Shown: piece by piece, positions 1-11,400 of the stretch
How positions within the stretch are numbered: position 1 is the first letter of the stretch
How the letters are laid out: the number at the start of each line of letters is the position of its first letter
From: Pelobates cultripes
Taxonomy: Eukaryota > Chordata > Amphibia > Anura > Pelobatidae
Length of the DNA stretch: 64,000 nucleotides
NCBI GenBank assembly: GCA_933207985.1
Contig: OW240913.1
Span: 266,065,201 to 266,129,200, forward strand
Direction of reading: 5' to 3'
Position numbers and translations under genes: made by a program
Notes under the pieces: generated by a model
Database searches by the model: none
Seen by the model: the letters and a program-made list of their open reading frames with translations, nothing else
What the model was told of the DNA's origin: nothing

Positions 1-970
1 GTCCATATGGTTGCGAAGATCGATTTTATCGGTCATTCGGGACATGGATGCATCTCAGGCATCCACGACACATATTTCTTCGCCGATGTTCATCGGTTGG
101 GTCACGAGAAGAGACTTTCAGGGTGTTTTCCTTCCTCAGACTCTTCACGCATCTTGTGTTGTTCCATAGCGTTAAAAATGCAAAATACGAAGCCTCCTGT
201 CATGTTATAAAATTGTAGATTATGCTAGCGCAGTGTACCTATAATCTTAATTTTATTAAGGACAGGAGGCGACTATTTTCCCACCCTGTTTTTCCCTCCC
301 TATTTATCATTCCTTGGGTTGTACTTCAATAAAAGATTTGAATTGGAGGGTGTTTATCTCTTTATTACGTGGTTTATTACATTTCACATCTTGAAATTAT
401 GACTATTATCTGTTATGATTACTTAATACATACAATTTGACTATATATTAATGTCATATTATCAGCTGCCTATTTCGGTAAAAAAAATTTTTTGTCTCAT
501 TTGGTAAATTTCCTTTTGCGTAAAGCACTATGGATTAAACTGGCGTTTTTATAAACAGTAATAGTAATTATGTTAATATTAATAATAATAATGACATTTC
601 CAAATCCCTTTCACGTCTTTTGTTTCTTTTCAGTTTGATTCTTCTTCCTGGATCAATACATGGGATCGTCTTCACACTCTACGACAATCATCCATTCGGG
701 ATTTGGATCGTTTACAGTCTGATTCTTCATTGTTATCGTTGTTTATTGTAATTGCAGGATATGTTTATGGTTATCTCGCACCAAAGAAAGAGGAAATGAT
801 GCAAGAGGAAGGGCCTTTTATACCCTGTGGCAATGTTTTTTTCACTAAACTGTATTGTTAAACCTGTGCTGCTGGAGTTTTAGTAAAGAAAGATTATGCA
901 AAATACTCGCCTCCTGTCCTTAATAAAATTAAGATTATAGGTACACTGCGCTAGCATAATCTACAATTTT
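1..970. mobile_element. Inverted-repeat element, possibly DIRS-like remnant
   Basis: Two perfect 62-bp inverted arms lie at 211-272 and 907-968, enclosing about 630 bp of AT-rich DNA. Each arm contains the string GCCTCCTGTC near one end. A second short inverted match to that string occurs at 191-200, so the left side has a small hairpin as well. The reverse strand of 1-175 has a short open stretch starting with ATG but it is soon stopped. The inverted long terminal arms and their sequence style recall amphibian DIRS-type tyrosine-recombinase retrotransposons, but no recombinase or RT is visible here. A foldback DNA transposon is the main alternative. What is seen: the arms. What is inferred: the family. 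Confidence 0.35.
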
Positions 971-1359
971 TTATGTAAGTTACTTTTGTTTACTGTGGTT
1001 TTTAGGTGTGTATTTTGTTGTTATGATCAACCAAGGACCAATTTGTCGCAATTTAATAAAGAGAAAAATAGGAAAGGAAAGGGAAACAATAATTTTATAC
1101 ACTGATGCTCAAATTAATATCAATTAATGTGCAAGGCTTAAACACCCAGAGTAAAAGACAAATAATATATGATTCCTTTATTAGAGAAAAAATCCAGAGA
1201 GGTTTTATTCAAGAGACACATTGTGAACAATCGGCACCCCAGAAATGGGGAGGAATAAAGTTCAAACCAATTTATCAGGCATCCTTAGAAAAAAAATTTT
1301 AAAATTAGAGGTCTTGTTTCAAGATTCTGACCATTCAGGTAGATTTTTAATATTTATAG

Positions 1360-1901
1360 ACAAAAAACATGTGGGATACGGCTGTACAAAATCAATCATG
1401 TGTGTGTGCAGCCCGATCCCAATCCGAACACAGAAGTGCACAAGTGGGACACGTGATGTGTGTAATTACGTAGATCTGCCGTGGTTGCTAAGCGACAAAA
1501 GGTACCTCCGCCAAGCCTGCTTCCTCGTAGCACCCGGTCTGTAATTGCAATGTATGCAGCTGCTGGTGAAGAAAAACCACGGGCTTTACTCTGTAAATTT
1601 CTAGAGGTGTCCGTCAGGGGGATGTGCTTTTTGTGTGCGTTCCATCTGGTTGTCTACGTAGCCAGTGGAACACAACCTCCGTGAGGTAGTCAGACTCGCA
1701 TAATGGATCGATTCCAAGAGAGCTGAAGGTCTGGTAATTCTCCACCACTAGATCCCTGTAAAGTTTCTTGTTTTCTTGAATTAAACAGTCCCTCTCCTTC
1801 GCAGAGAAATAAATGTCCTCTTTCTCAAACTCAGATTGTTCCTCCTGATCTGGAACCAGGAATAATCCCAATAAACACAATGAACTCCAAGCCTTACACT
1901 C
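1360..1901 (-). mobile_element. 542-bp insertion in the L1 with target-site duplication
   Basis: The 19 bp at 1341-1359 are repeated with one mismatch at 1902-1920. Both copies encode the same L1 residues (RFLI..), so removing the insert plus one repeat restores the L1 reading frame. This is a clear target-site duplication. The insert carries a KRAB-like coding stretch on the minus strand. No poly(A) tail is visible at either edge, so the insertion route is unclear: a processed transcript that lost its tail, a non-autonomous transposon with a captured exon, or a repair patch. Confidence 0.6.
1614..1880 (-). pseudogene. KRAB-like box fragment
   Basis: The minus strand is open for 88 codons. 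From about residue 15 it reads as an acidic lead-in, then YFSAKERDCL, then KKLYRDLVVENYQTFSSLG, which fits the KRAB A-box pattern of zinc-finger repressors (YFS.EEW..L, LYRDV..ENY..L.SLG). KRAB boxes recruit co-repressors to zinc-finger proteins. No zinc fingers follow; the frame ends shortly after the box. The W of the usual EEW is absent. The possible acceptor CCTGGTTCCAG lies just upstream (about 1850-1860). Seen: the motif and the open frame. Inferred: an orphan KRAB exon carried in the insertion. A chance resemblance is possible. Confidence 0.4.
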
Positions 1902-2980
1902 AGATTTTTAATATTGATAGAGGAGAAAATTTACACTCTTGTAAACGTATACTTATCTAAAGTAAATCCAATTTCAAAATGTTCTAAAATTATGAGCAGA
2001 GTGGATAAAATATCAAAAGGTATACTAATTATTGCTGGTGATTTCAGTTGTCTTTTTATTTTAACAATAGATAAAAAATCCCATTCCCATCTTAAATCTG
2101 ATAAACCAGTATTACAACAATCCAAGAGATTAATCAGCATTTGTAACATGCATGGTTTATATGATGCCTGGAGAATTATTCATTCGGAAGGTAGAGACTA
2201 CGCACACCTGTCTAAAATAGACAATTCTTACTCTAGAATCGATATCTGTTTAGTCAAAGCCGGCACAATAAAAATTATTAATAATATACAACTTAAAGAA
2301 AAAATATATAAATATGTTTTTGGATAAGCCATACCTCCCAACATTTCATTGGGATGAATCGGGACAGATTGGCGAGCAACGAGGGGTATCACCAGTGGTG
2401 CAACATCACTAATAATTATTTTTCACATCTTAATGGCTGTAAAAACCTCAATAGTCAGGAACTGGAAATCCCACAAGGTAGACAACTGGTCTAAGATCCA
2501 TGCTCAAAGCATTATTCAATGCAAAATGGAAAGGGCCATCGCTAATTTCGTATCAAATAAGGGCCATCATTACACATACTGGGATAAATGGATGAAAAAA
2601 TTGGACCCTGAATAAGGAGGTATTCCTCATTTTTTGTTCCTTCCATAGGGGATTTTTCTGGTTCCCTATTTTATCTAACCATATGGTTTACACCTGTTTA
2701 GGGAAATGTTTGGGCCCCCTCACTCGAGCCTAATAAGGCAATTATTTTTTTTCTCGCACCGCGAACCGAGCAAATGTTTGTATGTTCGTTAGTTTGTTAC
2801 GTATTGGAATGTTTAATAAAATTGTAATAGTGTTTAAAAAAAAAAAGTATGAAACAGAAATAATGCGGATAAGGATAGAGAGGGAAAGAGTAATTGAACA
2901 AAACATATGATGATTTGGTATTTGACAACTTCATTTATGATTACTCAAGTAATGAAACAACTAATACCATATTCTGATGT

Positions 2981-3002
2981 AATAAATAAATAAATAAATA
3001 AA
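2981..3002. repeat. (AAAT)n microsatellite
   Basis: About five AAAT units directly precede the CR1-like element. Such runs are common at insertion sites or tails of non-LTR elements. Confidence 0.8.
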
Positions 3003-4678
3003 ATGGATCAGGGTGGTGCAGTAGACATTGCTTACCTAGATTTCAGTAAGGCTTTTGACACTGTTGCACATAGAAGGCTTATCAATAAACTGCAATCTTT
3101 AAGTTTGGATTCCAATATTGCTGAATGGTAAAGGCAGTGGCTGAGTGACAGGCAACAGAGGGTTGTAGTCAAGGGAGTATATTTGAAGCATGGGCTTGTC
3201 ACCAGAGGGATACCTAAGGGATCTGTACTTGGACCCATTCTTTTTAATATAATTTTATTAGTGATATTGCAGAAGGTCTTGATGATAAGGTATGTCTTTT
3301 TGCTGATGATACAAAGATATGTAACAGGGTTGATGTTCCAGGAGGGATAAGCCAAATGGCAAATGATTTGGGTAAACCAGAAAAATGGTCAGAATTGTGG
3401 CAACTGACATTTAATGTGGATAAGTGCAAGATAATGCATCTTGGACGTAAAAACCCAAGGGCAGAGTACAGAATATTTGATAGAGTCCTAACCTCAACAT
3501 CTAAAGAAAGGGATTTAGGGGTGATTATTTCTGATGACTTAAAGGTAGGCAGACAATGTAATAGAGCAGCAGGAAATGCTAGCAGAATGCTTGGTTGTAT
3601 AGGGAGAGGTATTAGCAGTAGAAAGAGGGAAGTGCTCATGCCATTGTGAGACCTCACTTGGAGTATTGTACGCAGTACTGGAGACCGTATCTCTAGAAGG
3701 ATATTGATACTTTAGACTGAGAGAGTTCAGAGAAGGGCTATTAAACTGGTTCATGGATTGCAAGATAAAACTTACAAGGAAAGGTTAAAGGAACTGTAAA
3801 ATCTTCTTGTTTCTTCTTCTTTTTCTTCCCTTGCTTGATATATACGTCTTTTGTATAAATAGTCTTGGGCCAAAGGCTTGCTACATTAATATACATCTAT
3901 ATTAATGAAAAGTACTAATACGCAATCTGACTTACGATTTCTTCAGGTTTATTCTTAGTTACTGATACATAATAAAACAACAAAGGATGTTACTGGATAA
4001 TGGATGTTCAACAGGAGATGGTAATTGCTGGACTCCTGAAGAGAGAGTTACATTGTTGTACAGGAAAGAGAGCCAAGAGACCTTGTGTCCCTTTGTTCAG
4101 TTACTATATACATTTGCCAATATTTACATCAAAGTTTAACTCTAGCCATATAAGGACAAGAACGCCAACTTACATTCCAGAGCTCGCATACAAGAAAACC
4201 ATGTGACTTAGACCATCTGTTACTTATGTCAATCCACACATCCATATATTATCAATAGAAACATAGAATATGCAATATTCTACAGGAACTTAACATGTAA
4301 AGCTTGGAGGAAAGACGAGACAGGAGGGATATGATAGAAACATTTAAATACATAAAGGGAATCAACACAGTAAAGGAGGAGACTATATTTAAAAGAAGAA
4401 AAACTACCAGAACAAGAGGACATAGTCTTAAATTAGAGTGGCAAAGGTTTTAAAAATAATATCAGGAAGTATTACTTTACTGAGAGGGTAGTGGATGCAT
4501 GGAATAGCCTTTAAGCTGAAGTGGTAGAGGTTAACACAGTAAAGGAGTTTAAGCATGCGTGGGATAGACATAAGGCTAAGATAAGGCCAGAGACTAATAA
4601 TAGTATTTAGAAGATTGGTCAGACTAGATGGGCCGAATGGTTCTTATCTGCCGTCACATTCTATGTTTCTATGTTTCA
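3003..4678 (+). mobile_element. CR1-like non-LTR retrotransposon, 3' half, copy 1
   Basis: The first codons encode the RT palm entrance [12 protein letters not shown], followed by a WLSDRQQRVV-type stretch, SVLGPILFN and, after stops and shifts, the C-terminal RT region ([21 protein letters not shown], about 3380-3449). The thumb and tail region runs to 3789, is split by a solo LTR, and resumes at 4290. The 3' end is a transition to GCCGAATGGTTCTTATCTGC and an ATTCTATGTTTCT-type end typical of CR1/L2 tails. Many stops and frameshifts show that it is dead. A second copy of the same family lies in inverted orientation at 49601-53326 and allows a direct comparison. Confidence 0.8.
3795..4284 (+). 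mobile_element. Solo LTR (490 bp) inside the CR1-like element
   Basis: The insert begins TGTAAAATC, ends ATTCTACA and is bounded by the 5-bp direct repeat GGAAC (3790-3794 and 4285-4289). The CR1 sequence joins cleanly once the insert and one GGAAC are removed, as comparison with copy 2 near 50330 shows. A TATA box (TATAAAT, 3854-3860) and an AATAAA (3971-3976) sit in the order expected of an LTR. There is no internal region, so this is a solo LTR left by LTR-LTR recombination. The parent family is unknown. Confidence 0.7.
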
Positions 4679-4679
4679 C

Positions 4680-6290
4680 TATGAATTTCCTGCGCATGCC
4701 CAATTGAACACTTGGGCATTCAGACCGGAATTTAATCAATCAATTCATTAGTTAGAAAGACAAATGGATAAATTAAAATTTCAAACAAACGAACAAAGAC
4801 CTTTTTGTTAGTTTGTTTCGTTTATTACAAGAAGGGAGCCACCGGCTTGCAGCTCCCTCTTTGTAATATGTGAAAATAGAAGCTTCGGGGAGCACTTCCT
4901 AACTCCCCCCATGTCCCCAGTCATTCTATGAGGATCAATATGACCCCCATATTAGCATAAGGGAGATTGAAATCTCTCGATATTCTGCGAGTAGAGGCAT
5001 GTCTACTAAACAGTAAGCAGACAGTGGCTTCTCACTGTTCTAAAAAAAAGCCTGCCACCTAGCGCAGGTCCCCTATGGTGGGGCATCTACTAAAATAATT
5101 ACCAGGGTGTCCTCCCCCAGCCCCCACCTGTGCCCCGCGAGTGGGGACTATTCAACTGAAAGGGGGACCTAGGGTCCCCACCGGCCCCCAGCCACCGCTC
5201 ATGGGCCCCCACACATTAACGGCGGGTGGGAGCCAAAAGTAGGGGGCCTACTGTTCCCCCCTGGCCCACACTCATGAGCAGCGGGTGGGGGCGCTAAGTA
5301 ACAAAAGGGGGAGCATATTGTCTCCCCCCAGACTGCACCCATGAGGGTAGGGGGGCAAAAGTAACAAAAGGGGGGGGGACCAATCCTCCCTCCAGCCTCC
5401 GCCTATGAGTGGTGACCCTTTTTAACAAAGGGAGGAGGTCTTATTGTCTCCCCCCAATCCATGAGCAGTGGGTGGGGGCCCTCAGTGACAAAAGGGGTGC
5501 TGACCTATTGTCCCCCCTCCAGCCACCACCCATTGGCAACGTGTGGGGGCTAAATGTAAAAAATACCGCCCCACAGGTGACGAGGGGTCCCCAAGCCTTT
5601 ATAAGCCCTTCCCTGCCCTGCAGAGCTCAGTCTGCGTGGTGCCCTCGCTGATTGAATATGGATTCTTTTTTTTGGCATCTGGTTTTTCTTTGTGCTTTTT
5701 TTTGCGCTCGTATTTTTTCAATTATCAAAGTTCAATGGGAATTATGGCTTTTTATTTGGCCTTTTTTGGGGCTGAAAAAAGCAATTTTTTTAAAAAAGAA
5801 GACATCTAATGGTAAGTATGAATTTTTTTATTTACAGGTATTTCATTATTTTGTTCCCCCCTCATTATTCTTAGGGTGTGGGGGCAGGTAGGGTTTAATT
5901 TTAAAGGGAAGGGGGGTGACTAGGGGCTTGGTGACACCTAGTCAGTTGTATGGGGGGGGATTTTTTACAATAAGTCCCCACCCATCGCCAAAGGGTGGGG
6001 CTAAAGAGGACAATAGGTCCTCCTTTTGTCAATGGATCGCCCCTCCCTTTTGTTACTTTCGGACCCCACTCAACCCTCATGGGTGGGGTCTGGGGGGAAG
6101 ACAATATGTCCCCCCCTTTTGTTACTTAGTGCCCCCACCCACCGCTCATCGGTGGGGGCTGAGGTGGGGAACAATAGGTCCAAAAAGGTTAATTTTGTAA
6201 AGCTGCCAATTTTTCTTTATTTCTGCAAAAAGGCAGGCAATTCATCAGAGGAAGAACCAAAATTCTTTTAAGGGTTAGAGTGGTGGAACA
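4680..6290. repeat. G/C-rich minisatellite block in inverted halves
   Basis: From about 5080 to 5560 the sequence is a degenerate tandem array (unit about 65-75 bp) with blocks such as AGTAACAAAAGGGGG, GTCTCCCCCC and CATGAGCAGNGGGTGGGGGC. From about 5940 to 6180 the same units appear in the opposite orientation (CCCCCTTTTGTTAC, GCCCCCACCCACCGCTCAT). The AT-rich middle (5650-5870) separates the halves. Several open frames across the block are by-products of the repeat and show no protein family. The flanks 4680-5080 and 6180-6290 look like repeat-derived DNA without coding signal. Confidence 0.6.
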
Positions 6291-7363
6291 CATAAATAAT
6301 ATTAAAAAAAGGTATTACTACCCACTCGGTTTCGGGTGCAACAAGTGTCCCTCTTTCAATTGGAAAGATTTGAAATGCATTTACATAGAACAGTTACATG
6401 CCAATTGGAGGAGGAGGGAATATAATCAGGCAGCTACCCCATAGATAAATATACTTGATACACATAATAGATACTTTGGAGTCAAGTGGACCCACCTTTC
6501 CACCCCTCCCCCCAACTAAATCCTTCTTTAATCACTTACCTGACCTACCTGATTCCAGCCTCGATCTTCCTTGGCGTTGGGTCGGCGTTCCACGTAATCT
6601 AATGTCATCTGACAGGGGGGTGCTAATGTGCATCTGCGGCGAGCACCACAAGTGACTTAGGCCCTCCACATTAAAAAGGATAGCTTCAATGTTTTCCTAT
6701 AGTGATTTCACTGACACTGGATGTCCTTATGCAGAGTGACCAGAAGTCCGTTAACATCCAGGAAGTCTTAGTACTGCAAGGTAATCGTTGTAGTTTACAT
6801 TGCAGGACTAAGTGGGACAGGGATATTGCACCCAGACCACTTCAATTAGTGTTTTTTGTTATGTAATCTGGACAATCTTGTTGATTCATATATCTGAACT
6901 TTATGGAGGGAATCACGGAATACAGAATTTTCATTTTTATATATAACTTTTTTTTTTCATTGCATTTAGTTGTGTCGCTGAAGAAGTTCAGTAAGGTGGA
7001 AGAAACATGTTGGACCATTCTATTTTATTTTGTTTACATTTATTTTGTTTTATGCTTATTTTCCCACAATAGATTTGCTGAACCACTGTACATGGTGACC
7101 AGTCCATTTCTAACACAGGACTTTATATGTGACGGAAAGGAAAGCCAAGAAGGTTGTAGTCCTCACAGCCTTGATCAGGGGACGCGCTCCAATACTTTTA
7201 CACTTCTTTGAGTGCAATTTATTGAGTGCAGATTTTATTTAATTATACTGTACTTCACTATGTGCTGTCTAATTTATTTCCTTATACTGTAAATGCATAG
7301 CTGAATCCTAAATGCTTGTGTATATTTAGTTGACCAGGGCTCCTGCCTTGCAAAGACTTCTCA
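6291..7363. other. Intergenic sequence without recognisable gene
   Basis: Only short open frames occur, none with a recognisable domain. 6700-6850 looks like a piece of an interspersed element. I see no RNA gene or promoter here. Confidence 0.5.
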
Positions 7364-7787
7364 TTAAAGGACCACTAGAGCTTAATGAAGTGGTCTGGGT
7401 GCCAGGTTCAGCTAGGGTTAACCCTTTTTTCTATAAACATAGCAGTTTCAGAGAAACTGCTATGTTTCACTGAGGGTTAATCCAGCCTCTAGTGGCTGTC
7501 TCATTGACAGGCGCTATAGGCGCTTGCGTGCTTCTCACTGTGAAAAGACGCCAGCATCCATAGGAAAGCATTGATAATGCTTTCCTATGAGACTGGCTCT
7601 TGCCGCGCATGCGCATTCAGCCCAGGAGGAGGAGAGGAGGAGGAGAGCTCCCCGCCCGGCGCTGGAGAAAGAGCTAAGTTTAACCCCTTCCTCCCCCCAG
7701 AGCCCGGCGGGAGGGGGACCCTGAGGGTGGGGGCACCCTGAGGGCACTATAGTGCCAGGAAAACGAGTATGTATAGTGGTCCTTTAA
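7364..7787. mobile_element. TTAA-flanked MITE (T2/Kolobok-type), family A
   Basis: The element starts TTAAAGGACCACTAGAG and ends CTATAGT-type sequence followed by GGTCCTTTAA, giving inverted ends of about 13-17 bp and a TTAA at each edge. Internal hairpin AGCAGTTTC...GAAACTGCT is visible at 7440-7465. TTAA targets plus AAGG ends are the hallmark of the T2 family of frog MITEs, linked to Kolobok transposases; piggyBac also uses TTAA. A close relative lies at 49707-50030. Confidence 0.7.
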
Positions 7788-8275
7788 GCTTCATGGGGAA
7801 GTCTGTGATTGGACAGTCACATAAAGTGTGGGCGTTGTTAAATAGGTGGGCTTGCAAAGTATGCAGACAAAAGATCTGCAGCTTTTCATATATACACCAA
7901 ATGAAAAGAGAGTGTGTATTTATATATTATTTTATTGTTATTTGGGAAGTGGAGTGTCCCTGTAAATATTACCATTATTTACACTGCTGTTTTTTACCTT
8001 TTCATGTAATTTGTACTAAATCAATTGATAAAATGCCAGAGGCACAGACACCCGCCATCATATAACAAAGAATCGCTCTAAAGGCTTTGCTTTTATTCTG
8101 TTGAACGGTTTCAGCTTGAGTTTTATACACACTAATTAAAGTATTACTACCAGCTATGTGCTGTGTAGGCGTCCATTTTCCCGAGTACAAGACTACGGCA
8201 ACATGGCCGCTACGCTGACATCGTGATAGGAAATATTTACGTCAACTACTTACAACTCCGTCTGAGAAGGTCTCC
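7788..8275. other. TUBE1 upstream region
   Basis: The left part (7788-7990) resembles MITE-derived DNA. No gene model is supported. In other vertebrates a small gene (FAM229B) can lie head to head with TUBE1; I searched the minus strand here by eye and found no convincing match. Confidence 0.4.
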
Positions 8276-8288
8276 GTTGCTAAGCGAC
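8276..8288 (+). promoter_or_regulatory. Candidate RFX X-box upstream of TUBE1
   Basis: GTTGCTAAGCGAC fits the X-box pattern GTTGCY-N(1-3)-RGYRAC with a one-base spacer. It lies about 155 bp before the TUBE1 start codon. RFX factors drive many centriole and cilium genes, and epsilon-tubulin is a centriole gene, so the site fits the context. Binding is inferred, not shown. Confidence 0.5.
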
Positions 8289-8441
8289 TGTAGCAGAGGA
8301 GGACAGCGGGAACGCCAGGCGCCTCTGTTTGGTCCGACAGTGAAACTGTTCCGTGCGTGTACTTATTCTTGGTAACAAAGGTTCCTGGGGGTTTTAGTGC
8401 CCGGCGATTGACAGTGGGTGAAGAGTACAGTTGGTGCTGAC

Positions 8442-8466
8442 ATGACCCAGTCTGTTGTAGTGCAAG
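8442..8466 (+). CDS. tube1: TUBE1 exon 1 (coding part)
   Basis: Eight codons plus one base, starting at ATG and ending CAAG before GTGAGT. It encodes MTQSVVVQ, the family N terminus. Confidence 0.92.
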
Positions 8467-11400
8467 GTGAGTTATTTGTAGTCAGAAGAAAAGAAAGATA
8501 AAAACATATTAAAAGTACAGTTTTATTTAGTGTGTGTGACAGTGATAGGAACATGTGTCAGTTCTTTGCTGCTAGATCACAGGCTGTATATGGACCCAGT
8601 CTAAATGTGCAATGTATTGTAATAGTGTGACAAACTGGAAGTTTTCTAAAACCATATTGTGTTTCATTTTGTTGCAGTTGGGCAATGTGGCAATCAGATT
8701 GGCTGCAGATTCTGGGACCTGGCATTGAGGGAGCATGCAGCTGTCAACAAGGTAACCCTGCCCTCACTGGGTGGACATGAGCTGAAAATGTCACTAAAAG
8801 AGTTTATACTATATGTCTTGACAGTAGTAAAAAGGGCAGACATATTCTGAAAATATGAAACAAACAAAAAAAACTGATAATTTTTAGAATGTTCAACATG
8901 TGATCTTTTGTTTTAAATCAATATTTATTATTTTTATCATGTGCACATACATAGCAGCGTGAAAACACGAACAATGTTCAATAAAGGGCAACATGACCAC
9001 AATATTGTTATAAGCAGATAAACTGTGTAGTTACCAAATTAGTAAAGCACCACAACAGACTGAGTATAGAGAAAAGGATAGGGGAGGAAGGTTTAATGAT
9101 ACAGGGAGGGATAAGGGAGGGGTAAAGATGATACTGTAGACATAAGATGGTGTTTGATCATAGCATAACTACAGTTGTAAACAATATATCCGCTAGATGA
9201 GCAGTACCAAATGCCACCCCCCAAGAAAAAAAAAAGGGAAAATTAATTGTTTGAAGTTTCAGCTAATGTATTATGAGTACCTCTCAGAAAAATGCTGTAA
9301 TACTTATACAATTGTGCAACTCCCAAAAAAGTAAATCACATTGTACAACGTATCTTTATGAAAATAACCCAGAACAAAATAAATATATGCTGTATGAATA
9401 TCTGCAAATGCAGTCTTATAAAGTATCCACAAGAATATTAGAAACATAACTTAAAGGGTCTTTCTAAGCAATTTAACTACTATAGCACCTGTTCTCAGCC
9501 AATAAATACAGTTTAAATCTCGTATGAACTGGGATGAAAATCTAGTAGTATGAGCTTTATCGTAGCAACTCAGACTAGCGGGACTGTGGGTGCCCAACAC
9601 AGCAAGGTAAGTGGCAAACAATTGGTAAATAGTTCTGAAAAATGACTGTACTTCTTGTCACCGCTACGGGACTCATAGTACCATAAACAGTAGATTGGAT
9701 GACAATGATTGCCTTGGACACTAGGGGAGGTTTATTCTAGCACTTAGTAACACAGTATTAGGATGTGAGTGCTGGTTCAGCCCAGTTATCACAGCCAGGT
9801 GGCATAACTCAGAAAAAGAGGGAAGCTTCTTCTGATGCAGTCTTGGGGCTAGGGACTTCTCCTTGGATTTTGGCCCCTTATGGGTCTTGTCAAACCAATC
9901 AAAAATCTGTTTGAAAAACCCTTACAGTACCCAAAGACCCAAAGCACCATCATAATTACTACACAGAGCTGTAGTGGTTATGGTGTATATTGTCCCCTTA
10001 TTCATTGTCACTGCAGCTGGGACTATTAAGTGACAAGTGTAGAAATAACATTTATTGATAAACTCACAGTGGTGGAAAAGGAGCAGGCTGGTTGTATGGT
10101 GCTCAACAGCTGGAGGTTAATCCCTTGATGGTGCTTGAGTGATCTGGCTGAAGCGAGAAATTATTATTATTATTATTATTATACAATGCTCATTTTTTTT
10201 TTAAAATAAAGAGCTTTATAGCTGTTAATACACTTAAAAGACTGCAGTAACCATACAATGTTAAGATAGAACTTCTTCCATTGAGAGAATGATTTCCAAA
10301 GCGTCACAAAACTGATATTGCTTAAGAATTGACTCCCTAAAGAAAGACAATGCTGAGGGGCTCCTGGCACCATAACTACTACTGCTGGCAATGTTTGTTG
10401 TGTTAAATGTGTACCTATTACAGTACATATAACGTGTGGTATTTTAATGAGCATAAAATCACATCTGTACACTGTGCTAGCACAATTTCTAGCTGTTGTT
10501 GTTGTTGTTGTTGTTACTATTATTATTATTATTATTATTATTATTTGGGATAAAGAAAAAATGATTAGAAAATAGTTTTTTCTACCATTTGCCCATCAAC
10601 TTTCTGGCATAGAAGAAGCAAGAAGAGCATGGATAAGACACAGACAGGCAAACCAGAGGTGGGTGTTACAATAGTATAACACCCACAAAGCTGACAAATT
10701 GGGCATAACCGTGCTGGATCTTAGGTGATAAGCTAATAACTGAGGTCTGCATGAGAACCATTGATAGAGAGCTATTGAAACAGTAAAATGGCTATTGGCT
10801 TGCTCTCAAAATTCAATTTTGTCAGTGGCAGTGTGCCATTTTATATGTAACCTACCTCTGCATAGATATGTTAGTTTAGAAAGTCACACTGCTGTTGTAA
10901 TATATTATTCAATGGTGCAACTTCTAGAAAGGTCATGGTTTCTCTTTTAATTTGGCAATCCTTTACTGTTCTTGGTAAACACTTCCCGCGTTTGTGAAGC
11001 AGAATTCTCCATGTTCACCTAGATTTAGTCTTATCTTATTTTAGAACACAGATTTACATTGCATGTAATAATGCAACTCCAGAGGTCAACACCTATCACC
11101 TTAGTTTGTTTGGAATATTCCCAAATTAATTCCTTGCAACCCACAGACTAAACCCCAAAAAATTATATAGGAATATGGGTTTAGGGTTAGCATGTGTGTG
11201 TCTAATTTTTGTTTGAGTAACGTAGGACCATCTTGACTCTTTAAAATAAAAGGAAAATTAAAGCACATCTGTCTGTATTACTTTTAAAGGGACACTATAG
11301 GTACCCAGACCACTTCAGCTCATTGAAGTGGTCTGGGTGCAGTGTCCCATGCCTCTTAACTCTGCAATTGCAATAATTGCAGTTTTTGATGAACTGCAAT

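Larger units (their letters stand above)
1105..2848 (+). mobile_element. L1-like non-LTR retrotransposon, broken and internally deleted
   Basis: The start matches the N terminus of an L1-type ORF2 endonuclease: a conserved start with NVQGLN and then IQETHC (1105-1300). It resumes after an insertion at 1920 with TLVNVY, IIAGDF and YSRID-type motifs (1914-2327). The reverse transcriptase is missing, and a C-terminal ORF2 piece of the WKSHK...YWDKW type follows at 2433-2615. A 3' UTR and a poly(A) run (about 2836-2847) close the element. The reading frame is interrupted by stops, a 542-bp insertion and a deletion of the RT, so it cannot be active. 2328-2430 contains a short unrelated repeat piece starting CATACCTCCCAACATT, a string that recurs at about 38214. 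Confidence 0.75.

Noticed and set aside
5409..6271. Several 70-95 codon frames in the G-rich block
   Set aside because: They are by-products of the stop-poor minisatellite units.
8363..8554. Minus-strand frame overlapping TUBE1 exon 1 as a FAM229B-like neighbour
   Set aside because: The translation shows no resemblance to that small protein and overlaps the TUBE1 start region.
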